DNA of 64,000 nt from JAWOJB01 sp046484325 (GCA_046484325.1 JAWOJB010000024.1:1-64000); one strand, 5' to 3'; counted from the stretch's first letter, positions 1 to 10,052 are shown. Numbers and translations are program-made. Notes: generated by a model from the sequence alone, not told the origin.

Positions 1-416
1 GGAGACCCGGTCAACGCCGCCGGGATCGGCCCGATCGGGATGAACGCCACGACAGCCGCCACTCCGGCCGCTCCGAGGTTCAGCGTGACGTGGAGGCCGG
101 TGGGCGGGGTGTCCGGCTGGCCGAAGCAACCACAACCAGCGAGGCTCCGGCCCTCTCGGATCGCCGACCAGGAGAACCAGGCGAACCCCAGATACGCGGC
201 GGCAAGGCCGGCGGCGGCGAGTCGCGAACCCGTGCCGAGCGCTGCGAGAGCGAGCAGCACCTCGGCGAGACCCAGCGTGCGGACCGCTGCATGGGTCGAC
301 GGGAGCCCGGCCGACCGGAGCGCCGAACCCGTGGGGCCTGGCCGGCCCAGTTTGGCGACCCCGGCGACGCCGACGAGCAGGGCGACCGCCATGAACGGCC
401 CGATCAGGGGAGGCAT
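1..416 (-). CDS. MauE-like membrane protein (partial, 3' end outside window)
   Basis: About 138 residues are visible, starting from an ATG at 416 preceded by an AGGA box; the reading frame runs off the left edge. The protein is hydrophobic with about four membrane segments and carries the motif SLAGCGCFGQPDTP around residues 88-101. The CxCFG motif is characteristic of the MauE/DoxX-like membrane family, which is thought to help form or transfer disulfides during maturation of periplasmic proteins such as methylamine dehydrogenase. The specific client cannot be named because the downstream neighbours lie outside the window. It is divergent from metY with a 59-nt gap. Family call is fairly sure; role is inference. 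Confidence 0.7.
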   Translation of the reverse strand, partial: MPPLIGPFMAVALLVGVAGVAKLGRPGPTGSALRSAGLPSTHAAVRTLGLAEVLLALAALGTGSRLAAAGLAAAYLGFAWFSWSAIREGRSLAGCGCFGQPDTPPTGLHVTLNLGAAGVAAVVAFIPIGPIPAALTGS

Positions 417-460
417 GGCGGGGCATCCTACCGGTACACCGCCCACCTCCGGACCACCGA

Positions 461-466
461 TATCGT
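461..466 (+). promoter_or_regulatory. candidate -10 element of metY
   Basis: TATCGT lies 9 nt upstream of the metY ATG, with no clear Shine-Dalgarno sequence between. This suggests a near-leaderless transcript. No convincing -35 was seen. Confidence 0.35.
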
Positions 467-475
467 GACGTCTGC

Positions 476-1768
476 ATGGTCCTACCCGACGAGCCCGGCT
501 TCGACACCCTGGCGGTGCACGCCGGTGCCGCCAGCGACCCGGTCACCGGGTCGCCGGTGCCGCCCCTCCACCGCTCGGCCGGGTTCGTGTTCGACGACGC
601 CGAGCACGCCGCCGCCCTCTTCGACCTCGACGTTCCCGGCTACATCTACTCCCGGATCGCCAACCCGACCGTCGGGGCCTTCGAGGAGCGGATCGCCGCG
701 CTGGAAGGGGGGAGCGCGGCGGTGGCCACCGCCTCGGGCCAGGCCGCCCTCCACCTGGCGGTGGCGACCCTGACGGGGGCGGGCGGGCACATCGTCAGCT
801 CTTCGGCGCTGTACGGCGGAACCGCCAACCTGTTCCTCCACACGCTGCCGAGATTCGGGATCACCACCACCTTCGTCGATCCCCGCGACCACGAGGGCTT
901 CGGGCGGGCGATCCGGCCCGAGACCCGGCTCGTCTACGGCGAGACGATCGGTAACCCGACCATGGCGGTGCTCGACCTGCCCGCCGTCTCGGCCATCGCC
1001 CACGACCGCGGTCTGCCCCTGCTCGTGGACAACACGTTCGCCACCCCGTACCTGTGCCGGCCGGTGGAGTGGGGGGCGGATCTCGTGCTCCACTCGGCCA
1101 CCAAGTTCATCTCCGGTCACGGCACCGTCATCGGCGGCGTGGTGGTCGACGGAGGCACCTTCGACTGGGTCGGGTCGGGCCGGTTTCCCCAGCTCACCGA
1201 ACCGTCGCCCACCTACCGGGGCCTCGCCTTCGCCGACGAGTTCGGGCCGGCGGCCTTCGCCAACCTTGCCCGGGCAGACGCACTCCGCGACTTCGGGGCG
1301 TGCATGGCGCCCGATGTGGCCTGGCTCTTGCTCCAGGGGCTGCAGACCCTGGGGGTGAGGGTCGAGCGACACCTGGCCAACGCCCGGAGGGTGCTCGATT
1401 TTCTGGCTGCGGCCGACGGGGTGGCGTGGGTGTCCCACCCCGACCTCGACACCCATCCCGACCGGTCGCTGGCGGCGAGGCTCCTCCCGAGGGGGGCCGG
1501 CTCGATCTTCGCGCTCGCTCTCGAAGGCGGCCGCGAGGCAGGAGCCCGGTTCGTCGAGGCCCTGGAGGTGTTCTCCCACCTGGCCAATGTCGGAGACGTC
1601 CGCTCCCTCGTCATCCATCCCGCCTCGACCACCCACCGTCAGATGACCTCCGAGCAGCTTGCCGCCGCCGGGATCGACGAGGGTCTGGTGCGCATCTCGG
1701 TGGGGCTGGAAGACCCCGAGGACCTCGTCGCCGATCTGCGGCGGGGTCTGCGGGCGGCCCGGAGCTGA
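476..1768 (+). CDS. metY: O-acetylhomoserine sulfhydrylase (PLP-dependent)
   Basis: 430 residues. Family of Cys/Met metabolism PLP enzymes that convert O-acetylhomoserine plus sulfide to homocysteine in the cytosol. The N-terminal TLAVHAG motif, the YSRIANPTV substrate-loop motif and the Schiff-base lysine in HSATKFISGHGTVIGG (around residues 207-222) are all present. Length matches MetY (about 430) rather than the shorter cystathionine synthases and lyases. metX lies two genes downstream, so the cluster makes and uses O-acetylhomoserine; this supports MetY over a gamma-lyase. The TGA stop is followed after one base by the GTG of the next gene. Confidence 0.93.
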   Translation: MVLPDEPGFDTLAVHAGAASDPVTGSPVPPLHRSAGFVFDDAEHAAALFDLDVPGYIYSRIANPTVGAFEERIAALEGGSAAVATASGQAALHLAVATLTGAGGHIVSSSALYGGTANLFLHTLPRFGITTTFVDPRDHEGFGRAIRPETRLVYGETIGNPTMAVLDLPAVSAIAHDRGLPLLVDNTFATPYLCRPVEWGADLVLHSATKFISGHGTVIGGVVVDGGTFDWVGSGRFPQLTEPSPTYRGLAFADEFGPAAFANLARADALRDFGACMAPDVAWLLLQGLQTLGVRVERHLANARRVLDFLAAADGVAWVSHPDLDTHPDRSLAARLLPRGAGSIFALALEGGREAGARFVEALEVFSHLANVGDVRSLVIHPASTTHRQMTSEQLAAAGIDEGLVRISVGLEDPEDLVADLRRGLRAARS

Positions 1769-1769
1769 C

Positions 1770-2576
1770 GTGGACGTCTCGGTCGACGGTCGACGGGCCT
1801 TCCTCCACACCGGGGGCGTCGAGCTCACGCCCTGGCGTCCGGCCATCCTGCTGATACACGGAGCCGGGATGGACCACACCGCCTGGCACCACCAGACCCG
1901 CGCCCTCGCCCACGCCGGTCTGGCCGCGATCGCCCCCGACCTTCCAGGCCACGGCCGGTCGGCGGGCCCGGTGGCGGCCTCGGTCGAGGAGATGGCCGCC
2001 TGGGTGGTCGCCCTCCTCGACGCCCTCGGCATCGAGCGGTCGTCGATCGCCGGGCACAGCATGGGCTCGCTGGTGGCCCTGGAAACCGCCGCCGCCCATC
2101 CCGAGCGCTGCAATCGCCTGGTCCTCACCGGCACCACCGGGGCGATGGGGGTGCACCCCGATCTGCTGGCCGCCGCCGATCGAGATCTGGCCCTTGCGGC
2201 GCGGTTCATCGCCGGCTGGTCGTTCGGAGGCCGCGGCCGAATGGGCGGTCATCCCCGATCCGGCACCTGGCTGCCGGGGGCCGCCCGCCACCTGGTGGCG
2301 GTGTCGCCTCCCGGTGCGCTCGCTGCCGGCCTGCGGGCCTGTGTCGCCTACCCGGGGCTGGAACGGGCGGCGTCGGTGACGGCTCCGGCGCTGGTCATCT
2401 CCGGCACCGCCGATCGGATGACGCCGCCGGAGACGTCGGCTCGGCTGGCCGGCGTGCTGGAGTCCGGTCGGCTGGAGGTGCTCGAAGGGGCCGGTCACCT
2501 GGCCATGGCCGAGCGGCCCCGGGAGGTGCTCCAACTGATGCGGGAGTTCCTGGCGCCTACGATTCCGCCTCCATGA
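1770..2576 (+). CDS. alpha/beta hydrolase between metY and metX
   Basis: 268 residues from a GTG one base after the metY stop; an in-frame upstream start would overlap metY by over 100 nt and gives a non-homologous N-terminus. The protein shows an oxyanion-hole LIHGAG near residue 30, nucleophile elbow GHSMGS near residue 94, acid SGTADRMTPP and catalytic histidine GAGHLAMAERP near the C-terminus, so the Ser-Asp-His triad is complete. The gene overlaps metX by ATGA, so it is translationally coupled. The substrate is unknown; its place between metY and metX suggests a link to acyl-homoserine or sulfur metabolism, but this is inference only. Confidence 0.85.
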   Translation: MDVSVDGRRAFLHTGGVELTPWRPAILLIHGAGMDHTAWHHQTRALAHAGLAAIAPDLPGHGRSAGPVAASVEEMAAWVVALLDALGIERSSIAGHSMGSLVALETAAAHPERCNRLVLTGTTGAMGVHPDLLAAADRDLALAARFIAGWSFGGRGRMGGHPRSGTWLPGAARHLVAVSPPGALAAGLRACVAYPGLERAASVTAPALVISGTADRMTPPETSARLAGVLESGRLEVLEGAGHLAMAERPREVLQLMREFLAPTIPPP

Positions 2577-3724
2577 GCCACGAGGTCGCCGACCTCGGAC
2601 GGGTCGAGACCCGCTTCCACACCCTCGGCGAGCCGCTGCGCCTGCAGGGCGGCGGCGCCCTGCCCAGGGTCACTCTCGCCTATGAGCTGTACGGGGAGAT
2701 CAACGAGGCTCGCGACAACGTCGTGCTCGTCTTCCACGCCCTCACCGGCAGCCAGCATGCCGCCGGGTTCAACCCGGAGGTGGAGGGGATCGCCTCGCGC
2801 TGGACCGAGGAGGTCCACGTCGGCTGGTGGGACGGCTTCATCGGGCCGGGAAAGGCCCTCGACACGCGCCGTCTGGCCGTGCTCTGCGTCAACTACATCG
2901 GCGGCTGCTACGGCAGCACCGGCCCGGTCTCGCCGGGGCCTGACGGCCGGCCCTACGGGGGGTCCTTTCCACGGCTGACGCTCACCGACATCGTGGACTC
3001 CCAGATGGCCCTCCTCGACGAGCTCGGCATCGAGCGGCTCCATGCCGTCACCGGCGGTTCGGTGGGTGGGCTGATGGCACTGGTGCTCGCCACCCGCTAT
3101 CCCGACCGGGTGGGCTCGGTCGTCCCGATCGCCGCCGGGCTGGGTGTGACCTCGCTGCAGGTGCTCCACAACTTCGAGCAGATGTTCGCGATCATCACCG
3201 ACCCGGATTTCGACGGAGGTGACTACTACGACGGCGATCCCCCCGACCTCGGGCTCGCCCTCGCGCGGATGATCGGCCACAAGACCTTCGTCTCCCTCGA
3301 GGCCCTCCGCGACCGGGCGCGGGCCGAGATCGTGCGGCACGAGAACCTGGGCGGATACGAGGTGGGGCACCACCTCGAGTCGTACATGCTCCACCAGGCC
3401 CAGAAGTTCGTGAAGCGGTTCGACGCCAACACCTACCTGCTGATCATGACGGTGTGGCAGCAGTTCGACGTCGAGCGGGAGGTCGGTGCCCCGGTTTCGG
3501 AGCTGCTGACCCGATGCCGCGACCAGCGATGGACGGTTTTCACGATCGACTCCGATGTCTGCTTCTACCCCGACGAGCAGGAGGAGTTGGTCTCGGCGCT
3601 CAAGACGGCCGGGGTCGCCGTGCGCCGATTCACGGTGCACTCCGACAAGGGACACGACTCGTTCCTCATCGAGCCGCACCTGTATGCAGCGCTGCTCTCC
3701 GATGCCCTCCATGGCCACTGGTGA
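2573..3724 (+). CDS. metX: homoserine O-acetyltransferase
   Basis: 383 residues, alpha/beta-hydrolase fold acyltransferase that makes O-acetylhomoserine from homoserine and acetyl-CoA, the MetY substrate. Visible family motifs are FHALTGSQH (residues about 53-61), NYIGGCYGSTGP, the nucleophile TGGSVGG, the acid in TIDSDVCFYP and the catalytic histidine in SDKGHDSFL near residue 361. Length is typical (370-390). The start overlaps the preceding stop (ATGA). A succinyl rather than acetyl donor cannot be excluded from sequence reading alone, but the MetY partner makes acetyl likely. Confidence 0.93.
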   Translation: MSHEVADLGRVETRFHTLGEPLRLQGGGALPRVTLAYELYGEINEARDNVVLVFHALTGSQHAAGFNPEVEGIASRWTEEVHVGWWDGFIGPGKALDTRRLAVLCVNYIGGCYGSTGPVSPGPDGRPYGGSFPRLTLTDIVDSQMALLDELGIERLHAVTGGSVGGLMALVLATRYPDRVGSVVPIAAGLGVTSLQVLHNFEQMFAIITDPDFDGGDYYDGDPPDLGLALARMIGHKTFVSLEALRDRARAEIVRHENLGGYEVGHHLESYMLHQAQKFVKRFDANTYLLIMTVWQQFDVEREVGAPVSELLTRCRDQRWTVFTIDSDVCFYPDEQEELVSALKTAGVAVRRFTVHSDKGHDSFLIEPHLYAALLSDALHGHW

Positions 3725-3763
3725 GGAGCCTGCGAGCCGGCGTCTGATACCGTTCCGACCGCC

Positions 3764-4432
3764 GTGATCACCGACATGCTCGCTCCGTTCGCGTTCGTGG
3801 TGGCCGCCTACCTGGTCGGTTCGATTCCCTTCCCCCTGCTCATCGGCCGGCTCAAAGGGATCGACCTCCGATCGGTCGGGTCGGCCAACGTCGGTGCGGG
3901 CAACCTCACCCGGACCGGCGGCTTCCCGGCCGGGCTGGCGGGAGCGGCTCTCGACGGGTGGAAGGGCTTGTTGCCGGTCGTCGTGGGCACCCAGGCCCAG
4001 TTGGGGGCGGGGACGGTGGGGGCCGCAGTGCTGGCCGCCGTCGCCGGGCACAACTGGTCGGTGTTCCTCCGGGGTCGCAGTGGCCGGGGGCTGGCCACGT
4101 CGGCCGGGGCCCTGCTGGGGCTCAATGCCTCGCTCGTCGTATGGCCGTTCGCATGGGCCGTGGCCGGGTGGAAGATCGGCGGCGGCCTGGGGGGGTTCGT
4201 CGGATGGGGATTGCTTCCCCTGTATGCCTACATCGCCGGGTCTCCGAGCATCGAGGTGGCGGTGACCTCGGGACTCGCCGTGCTCATGATCGTCAGGCGG
4301 GCCCAGGGCAACGACGGGCGCGCTCCCTGGTGGGGTCCACTCGTCCACCGGGTGGTCTTCGACCGGGACCGGTCACCCGTTGCCGACGTGGTGCCCGTCG
4401 CCGGCGAGGCCGAGCGGCCGATCCACACCTGA
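3764..4432 (+). CDS. plsY: glycerol-3-phosphate acyltransferase PlsY-like
   Basis: 222 residues from a GTG start. Multi-pass inner-membrane protein. The PlsY signature loops are present: VGSIPFPLLIGRLKGIDLR followed by VGSANVGAGNLTRTGG near residues 37-53, and VAGHNWSVFLRGRSGRGLAT near residues 103-122. The family transfers acyl from acyl-phosphate to glycerol-3-phosphate in the first step of phospholipid synthesis. Substitutions such as GAGNLTRTGG for the usual GxTNxxRxxG suggest a divergent member. Followed after one base by the GTG of the next membrane gene. Confidence 0.8.
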   Translation: MITDMLAPFAFVVAAYLVGSIPFPLLIGRLKGIDLRSVGSANVGAGNLTRTGGFPAGLAGAALDGWKGLLPVVVGTQAQLGAGTVGAAVLAAVAGHNWSVFLRGRSGRGLATSAGALLGLNASLVVWPFAWAVAGWKIGGGLGGFVGWGLLPLYAYIAGSPSIEVAVTSGLAVLMIVRRAQGNDGRAPWWGPLVHRVVFDRDRSPVADVVPVAGEAERPIHT

Positions 4433-4433
4433 C

Positions 4434-5393
4434 GTGGCGCGCCGGACAACGGTCGTCCTGGCCGGAGCCGGCGCCGTGCTGCTCGCCTACCTCGGCCTGC
4501 TCGCCTGGCTGCTGGCCCGCAGGGACCTGCCTGGCTTCGGGGTGGGCGACGGTGTGCTGCTGGTTGCGGCTGTGGCCGCCCAGTTCGCCGGCGTGTGGTG
4601 CTTCGGGGCGCTGTTCCGGGACGGGCTCGCCCGCTCGGGGACGCACCTCCGTCCGCTCGCCGCCTTCCGGGCTGCCCTGATCGGGGCAGGGGTAGCCCGC
4701 CTGTTGCCGGTCGGGGGGGCCATAACCCCCGTGGCGATGGCCTGGTCGGCCCGCTCCGAGGCGAAACACACCTCCGGTGCGGCGATCCGGTCGACCGTCC
4801 TCAACTATGCCGGACTGCTGGTCGGGACCGGGGCGGTGCTGGTCTGGATCCAGGCCCGGGAGCCGATCGCCCCCGAGGCGACGGGGGCCGCCCTCGTCGG
4901 CGGCCTCACCGCGCTCATGATCGGTCTGGCGCTGATGTTCGGGTCGTCCCGGCTGGGCAGCCTGGTGGGTCTGCTGCCCGGCAGCCTCGGCGTGAGGTTC
5001 CGTCCGGCGTTCCACGACCATGCCGCCGATGCGACGGCCCAGGGCCTGGTGTGGGCGAGGCTCGGGTTCGAGGCGGCGGTGCTGTGGGCCGTGTTCTGGG
5101 CCTTCGACATCAGGCTCACGCCAACCCAGGCGTTCGCGACGTTCGGCCTGGGCCAGCTCGCCAGCGGGCTGCCCGGGACCCCGGGCGGGCTCGGGTTCGC
5201 CGAGGCGGGTCTGGTCGGCGCGCTGGCCCTGTTCGGGATCCCAGCCGAGATCGCGCTGTCATCGACCCTCGTGTACCGGCTGGTCTCCTACTGGCTGCCG
5301 GTGGGCGCCGGGTTGGTGGCGGGAGGTCAGAGCTTCTTGGCCGCCCGCGAGGCCGGTCTCACCGGTGAGGCCGACCCACCCTCTCGACGTTGA
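4434..5393 (+). CDS. lysylphosphatidylglycerol synthase TM-domain / UPF0104 flippase-like membrane protein
   Basis: 319 residues from a GTG one base after the plsY stop. About eight membrane segments; the family motif GTPGGLGFAEAGL near residue 250 and the SYWLPVG segment near the C-terminus mark the LPG_synthase_TM (MprF N-terminal/AglD-like) family. There is no aminoacyl-transferase domain, so it is not a full MprF. Members move or modify lipids or lipid-linked sugars; the exact cargo is unknown. The TGA stop lies in the left arm of the palindrome at 5390-5428. Confidence 0.8.
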   Translation: MARRTTVVLAGAGAVLLAYLGLLAWLLARRDLPGFGVGDGVLLVAAVAAQFAGVWCFGALFRDGLARSGTHLRPLAAFRAALIGAGVARLLPVGGAITPVAMAWSARSEAKHTSGAAIRSTVLNYAGLLVGTGAVLVWIQAREPIAPEATGAALVGGLTALMIGLALMFGSSRLGSLVGLLPGSLGVRFRPAFHDHAADATAQGLVWARLGFEAAVLWAVFWAFDIRLTPTQAFATFGLGQLASGLPGTPGGLGFAEAGLVGALALFGIPAEIALSSTLVYRLVSYWLPVGAGLVAGGQSFLAAREAGLTGEADPPSRR

Positions 5394-5428
5394 GCAACCG
5401 CGTGGGCTCAGCCCACGCGGTTGCTCAA
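5390..5428. terminator. 18-bp perfect palindrome between convergent genes (family A, copy 1)
   Basis: The arms TTGAGCAACCGCGTGGGC and its exact complement flank a 3-nt loop TCA. Stop codons of both convergent genes are inside the arms (TGA at 5391-5393, TCA complement at 5425-5427). It would form a strong hairpin on either transcript. There is no U-tract, so intrinsic termination is likely but not certain. A diverged relative lies at 9154-9202. Confidence 0.75.
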
Positions 5429-6196
5429 TCAACCGTGGGCGGGCGGCCAGGGCCCGGCGGTCCGGCGAACACCTGGGCTACCTCCATCCAGCGGGCGGCG
5501 GTGACCCCCTCAATGACGAGGTGGGTGTCGGCGATGTGCCGCCGCTGGGCGACCACCAGACAGAAGTCCTCGACCGGTCCGGTGACCGAATCGGTGGCCT
5601 CGTCATTCCAGACCCGGACCCGCCCGCTCGGCCCGCGCAGTGCCACCCGCACCTTCTCGGACGGCACCTCCAAGCCCCGGTTCTGGAAGCTCCACGAGAA
5701 GGTCTTGACCCCCAGTTCGGCGATGTGGAACAGGCGGTCGGTGGGCTCCCGGACCACCCCGAGGGCGTCGGCCACGTCCGCCCCGTGGGCCCAGGTCTCC
5801 ATGAGCCGCGCCACCGCCGACGAGCGGGCCTTCATCGGAGGCCCGTACCAGGGGAGGCGGGCACCGGGGTCGACGGACCCGAGTGCCTCCTGCAGCTCGG
5901 CCCGGGCCTCCTGCCACCAGGCGAGCAGCTCGGCCGGGGCCAGCGCACGCCCCCTCGACAGGTGCCGCTCCATCAGGGCGTCGGGCCCCTCGGCCAGCAC
6001 CTCGTTGACCGATGCCATGAAGGCCTCCGGGTCCCGGGCCGAGAGGGCCGCCTGCTGGTCGAAGTAGGCGAGGTGCGAGATCTGGTCCCGGATGCACCAC
6101 CCCTTGGCCGGCGTGGGGGTGTCCCATCCGTCGTCCGCCAGCTCGGCGACGAGTGACTCGACGTCGTCCTGCTCGGCGGCCAGATCGGCCAGCACG

Positions 6197-6204
<8 letters not shown>
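5425..6204 (-). CDS. TIGR03084-type / maleylpyruvate isomerase-like (DinB-fold) protein
   Basis: 259 residues. The N-terminal half has the DinB/mycothiol-dependent maleylpyruvate isomerase layout: WDTPTPAKGWCIRDQISHLAYFD near residues 27-49 with a metal-binding-type histidine, and METWAHGADVADALG near residues 137-151. The C-terminal half fits the TIGR03084 family common in actinobacteria. The biochemical role of this subfamily is not established. The start ATG overlaps the end of the dehydrogenase gene by 8 nt, so both are probably cotranscribed with the biotin carboxylase gene. Confidence 0.75.
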
Positions 6205-7096
<892 letters not shown>

Positions 7097-7097
7097 C

Positions 7098-9062
7098 TCA
7101 AGGCTCCACGAGGACGAGCACCTGATCGGCGTCGACCTGGTCGCCCTCGGCCGCTCGCACCGAGCGGACGATCCCTGCGTGGGGGGCGCGCAGCGAATGC
7201 TCCATCTTCATGGCCTCCATGACGACAAGCACCCGGCCCTCCTCGACCTCGTCGCCTTCGGCCACGAGCACCTTGACGACCCTGCCGGGCATCGGGGCAA
7301 GCAGCGAGCCGGGTTCCTCCTCGATGCCGGGGAGCGGAAAGCGCTCGTGCTCGACGAGTCGGCTGTAGCCGGTGGCGCCGTCGACGTGGTGGACCGCACC
7401 CTCCCGGCGGATCCGGAACCGGGTCAGGAGACCGTCCACCTCGAGCGCGACCCGGTTCGGCGTGCATTCGCCCAATCGCACGGTGCCGAGCGGTGCCCCA
7501 TCGACCTCGACCACCGGTCCATCCCGGGTGAACCGGTACCCGACGGCGATCTCGGAGGAGTCGCCCTCGAAGACGACGATCTGGGGCTGCGAAGGGCTGT
7601 TGCGCCAGCCCGACGGGATGGCGGCGAGCCGGTCGGTGGCGGCCCGCCGCCCGGCCTGGGCAGCGAGGGCCGCGGCTACGGCCGCACGTCGCTCCCGTGC
7701 CTCGTCGGGGAGCGGCCGGCCGAGGAGGGCGGGATCGTGGCGCTCGAGGAAGTGGGTGTCGGTGTCGCCGGCCAGGAACTCGGGATGCTCGAGGATCCGG
7801 ACGAGCAGATCGCGGTTGGTCGTCACACCGTGGAGCTCGGCGTGCCGGAGCTCGGCGGCAAGCCGGGCTGCCGCCTCGTGCCTCGTCGGGCCCCAGGCGA
7901 TGACCTTGGCGATCATCGGGTCGTAGTGGGGCGTGACCTCCGACCCGTCCTCGACCCCGCTGTCGACCCGGACCACCTCGTCGGCGAACCGGAACCGGGA
8001 CACCGTGCCGGTGGCGGGGAGGAACCCGTTGCGGGGGTCCTCGGCGTAGATCCGCACCTCGACGGCGTGGCCGAACGCCTCGGGCTCCATCGCCTCCGGG
8101 GGTAGGGGCTCGCCCTCGGCGACCAGCAACTGGAGGCGGACGAGGTCGAGGCCCGTGATCTCCTCGGTCACCGGGTGCTCGACCTGGAGGCGGGTGTTCA
8201 TCTCGAGGAAGAAGAACTCCCCGTCCTGGAAGAGGAACTCGACGGTCCCGGCCCCGACGTAGTCGACGGTCCGAGCCGCCGCCACCGCCGCCTCGCCCAT
8301 CCGGAGCCGGAGATCCTCGTCGATCGCCGGGGAGGGCGACTCCTCGATGATCTTCTGGTGGCGCCGCTGGATCGAGCACTCCCGCTCGAAGAGCGACACG
8401 ACGTTGCCGTGGCGGTCGCCGAACACCTGGATCTCGATGTGGCGGGGCGCGTCGAGGTAGCGCTCGAGGAACACGGTGCCGTCACCGAAGGCCGAGGCCG
8501 CCTCCCGCTCGGCTCCTCGCACGTCGTCGAGCAGGGCGTCGGGCCCCCGGACGATCCGCATGCCCTTGCCGCCTCCGCCCGCCGAGGCCTTGACGAGCAC
8601 CGGGTAGCCGACGCTCTCGGCCGCCTCCCGGATGGCGGTGTCGTCGAGATCGGTCAGGTCGACGCTCGGGAGGGTGGCGACCCCGGACGCCTCGACCAGG
8701 CGCTTGGACTCGAGCTTGGAGCCCATTGCCGCGATCGCCTCGGGTGAGGGGCCGATCCAGACGAGCCCCGCCTCGAGGACCGCCCGGGCGAAAGCCGCGT
8801 TCTCGGCGAGGAACCCGTAGCCGGGGTGGACGGCGTCGGCGCCCGTTCGGAGGGCGGCCTCGACGACCGACTCGATCCGGAGGTAGGACTCGCCGGCAGA
8901 CGATCCGCCCAGGGCGACGCCCTCGTCGGCTTCCCGGACGAAGGGGGCGTGGCGGTCGGGCTCGGAGTAGACGGCGACGGTGGCGATCCCCATCTCCCGG
9001 CAGGTGGCGAAGATGCGCCGGGCGATCTCCCCCCGGTTGGCGACGAGCAGCTTTCGAATCAT
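7098..9062 (-). CDS. acyl-CoA carboxylase alpha subunit (biotin carboxylase + BCCP), MCC-like
   Basis: 654 residues. Biotin carboxylase domain begins KLLVANRGEIARRIF and contains the ATP-grasp glycine loop KASAGGGGKGMR and EMNTRLQVEHPVTE near residue 288; the biotin attachment motif VMEAMKMEH is near residue 615. It carboxylates biotin with ATP and bicarbonate; a separate beta subunit transfers CO2 to an acyl-CoA. The length matches the methylcrotonyl-CoA carboxylase type. The matching beta subunit (20914-22512) is about 12 kb away, beyond the Mrp operons. Leucine degradation is the likely pathway; propionyl-CoA is an alternative. Confidence 0.88.
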   Translation of the reverse strand: MIRKLLVANRGEIARRIFATCREMGIATVAVYSEPDRHAPFVREADEGVALGGSSAGESYLRIESVVEAALRTGADAVHPGYGFLAENAAFARAVLEAGLVWIGPSPEAIAAMGSKLESKRLVEASGVATLPSVDLTDLDDTAIREAAESVGYPVLVKASAGGGGKGMRIVRGPDALLDDVRGAEREAASAFGDGTVFLERYLDAPRHIEIQVFGDRHGNVVSLFERECSIQRRHQKIIEESPSPAIDEDLRLRMGEAAVAAARTVDYVGAGTVEFLFQDGEFFFLEMNTRLQVEHPVTEEITGLDLVRLQLLVAEGEPLPPEAMEPEAFGHAVEVRIYAEDPRNGFLPATGTVSRFRFADEVVRVDSGVEDGSEVTPHYDPMIAKVIAWGPTRHEAAARLAAELRHAELHGVTTNRDLLVRILEHPEFLAGDTDTHFLERHDPALLGRPLPDEARERRAAVAAALAAQAGRRAATDRLAAIPSGWRNSPSQPQIVVFEGDSSEIAVGYRFTRDGPVVEVDGAPLGTVRLGECTPNRVALEVDGLLTRFRIRREGAVHHVDGATGYSRLVEHERFPLPGIEEEPGSLLAPMPGRVVKVLVAEGDEVEEGRVLVVMEAMKMEHSLRAPHAGIVRSVRAAEGDQVDADQVLVLVEP

Positions 9063-9153
9063 GCGGCGGAGAGCGGGGACGGGATCACCGAGTGGCGAGG
9101 TTAGCCGTGACGCTCCGCCTCCTCCTCCGGAGGCCCGGCAGGGTCGTCCTCCC

Positions 9154-9202
9154 GTTCATTGAGCAACGATGTGGGCCGAGCAAACGCGGTTGCTCAATGA
9201 AC
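9154..9202. terminator. palindrome behind Mrp operon 1 (family A, copy 2)
   Basis: Perfect 14-bp arms GTTCATTGAGCAAC / GTTGCTCAATGAAC enclose 21 nt that resemble a mutated form of the inner stem at 5390-5428. It lies just 3' of the last Mrp operon 1 gene and 5' of the biotin carboxylase gene, so it could end the Mrp transcript. Confidence 0.6.
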
Positions 9203-9212
9203 GGCCCGAGGG

Positions 9213-10052
9213 TCAGCCGTGGGCCCGTCGCGACCCGGTGAAGGCGGCGGCGGCCCTCCGCTCGAGCTCCTCGACCGAGCTGCGGACCGACTCGACGTCC
9301 TGGAAGTGGAGCACGTGGACGAAGAGGGTGGTTCCGGTCGGGCCCCCGACCTCGACCGTGAGCGTCCCGGGCGTGAAGGTGATGGCGTTGGCGATGAGGG
9401 CGACCAGCTGGGGGCTCTCGACCTCCACCGAGACGATGGCCTCGTGGATCCCGCTGCGGGGGCGGACGACCTCCCAGGCCACCAGGGCGTTGGCCTTGAC
9501 GAGGCTCCAGAGGTACCAGAACCCGAACCAGACCGCCGACACCGGCCGGACCCGCTCCACCGGCACTTGCGCCGCCACCACCCCCGAGAACACGACCACG
9601 GCGGCGACGACCAGGCCGGCCAGCACCGTACCCACCGACACGTCGCGCCACAGCGCCATCCAGGCGACCACGATGGAGACGAAGGTCAGCACGACCGGCA
9701 CGCGACCGGTGAACGTCCGGGCCGGGGGGACCCGGGTGTCGCCGGTGGCGAGGGCATCCTGCTGGAGCCCGGGAGCCCGGCCGGTGAGGTAGGTGATCCT
9801 TGCCAGCATGTGGCCGGCCACCGGCGAGGTGACGAACTGGAGGGCCACGACGAAGAGGGCGACGCCGGCCAGGTCGTCGGAGCCGGCGACGATCGCCGAC
9901 CCGGCCACGACCAGCACCAGGCCGAGCGTGGCGGGCTTGGCGGCGGCGTGGAGTCGCGCCAGCGTCGTCCGGAAGCGGTGGATGCCGACGGCGGCCAGCA
10001 ACCCGAGCGTCGCCCCGACCGCGATGAAGATCGATCCCACCAGGTCGGCCAT
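9213..10052 (-). CDS. Mrp antiporter MrpG-MrpE fusion protein (operon 1)
   Basis: 279 residues. The first ~95 are a full MrpG/MnhG domain: three membrane segments with the motif FRTTLARLHAAAKPATLG and FVTSPVAGHMLAR. A linker of about 15 residues follows. Residues ~110-275 are an MrpE/MnhE domain with WSLVKANALVAWEVVRPR and IANAITFTPGTLTVEV. Both subunits belong to the multi-subunit Mrp Na+/H+ antiporter and are normally separate genes, with E located between D and F. The start overlaps the mrpF stop (TGATG). The same fusion occurs in operon 2. Confidence 0.88.
   Translation of the reverse strand: MADLVGSIFIAVGATLGLLAAVGIHRFRTTLARLHAAAKPATLGLVLVVAGSAIVAGSDDLAGVALFVVALQFVTSPVAGHMLARITYLTGRAPGLQQDALATGDTRVPPARTFTGRVPVVLTFVSIVVAWMALWRDVSVGTVLAGLVVAAVVVFSGVVAAQVPVERVRPVSAVWFGFWYLWSLVKANALVAWEVVRPRSGIHEAIVSVEVESPQLVALIANAITFTPGTLTVEVGGPTGTTLFVHVLHFQDVESVRSSVEELERRAAAAFTGSRRAHG

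Noticed and set aside
40..468. Plus-strand frame at the left edge
   Set aside because: Antisense to the MauE-like gene, whose CGCFG motif and membrane segments are clear on the minus strand.
417..475. SAM riboswitch before metY
   Set aside because: The divergent gap is only 59 nt and a -10-like hexamer sits 9 nt before the start codon, leaving no room for an aptamer.
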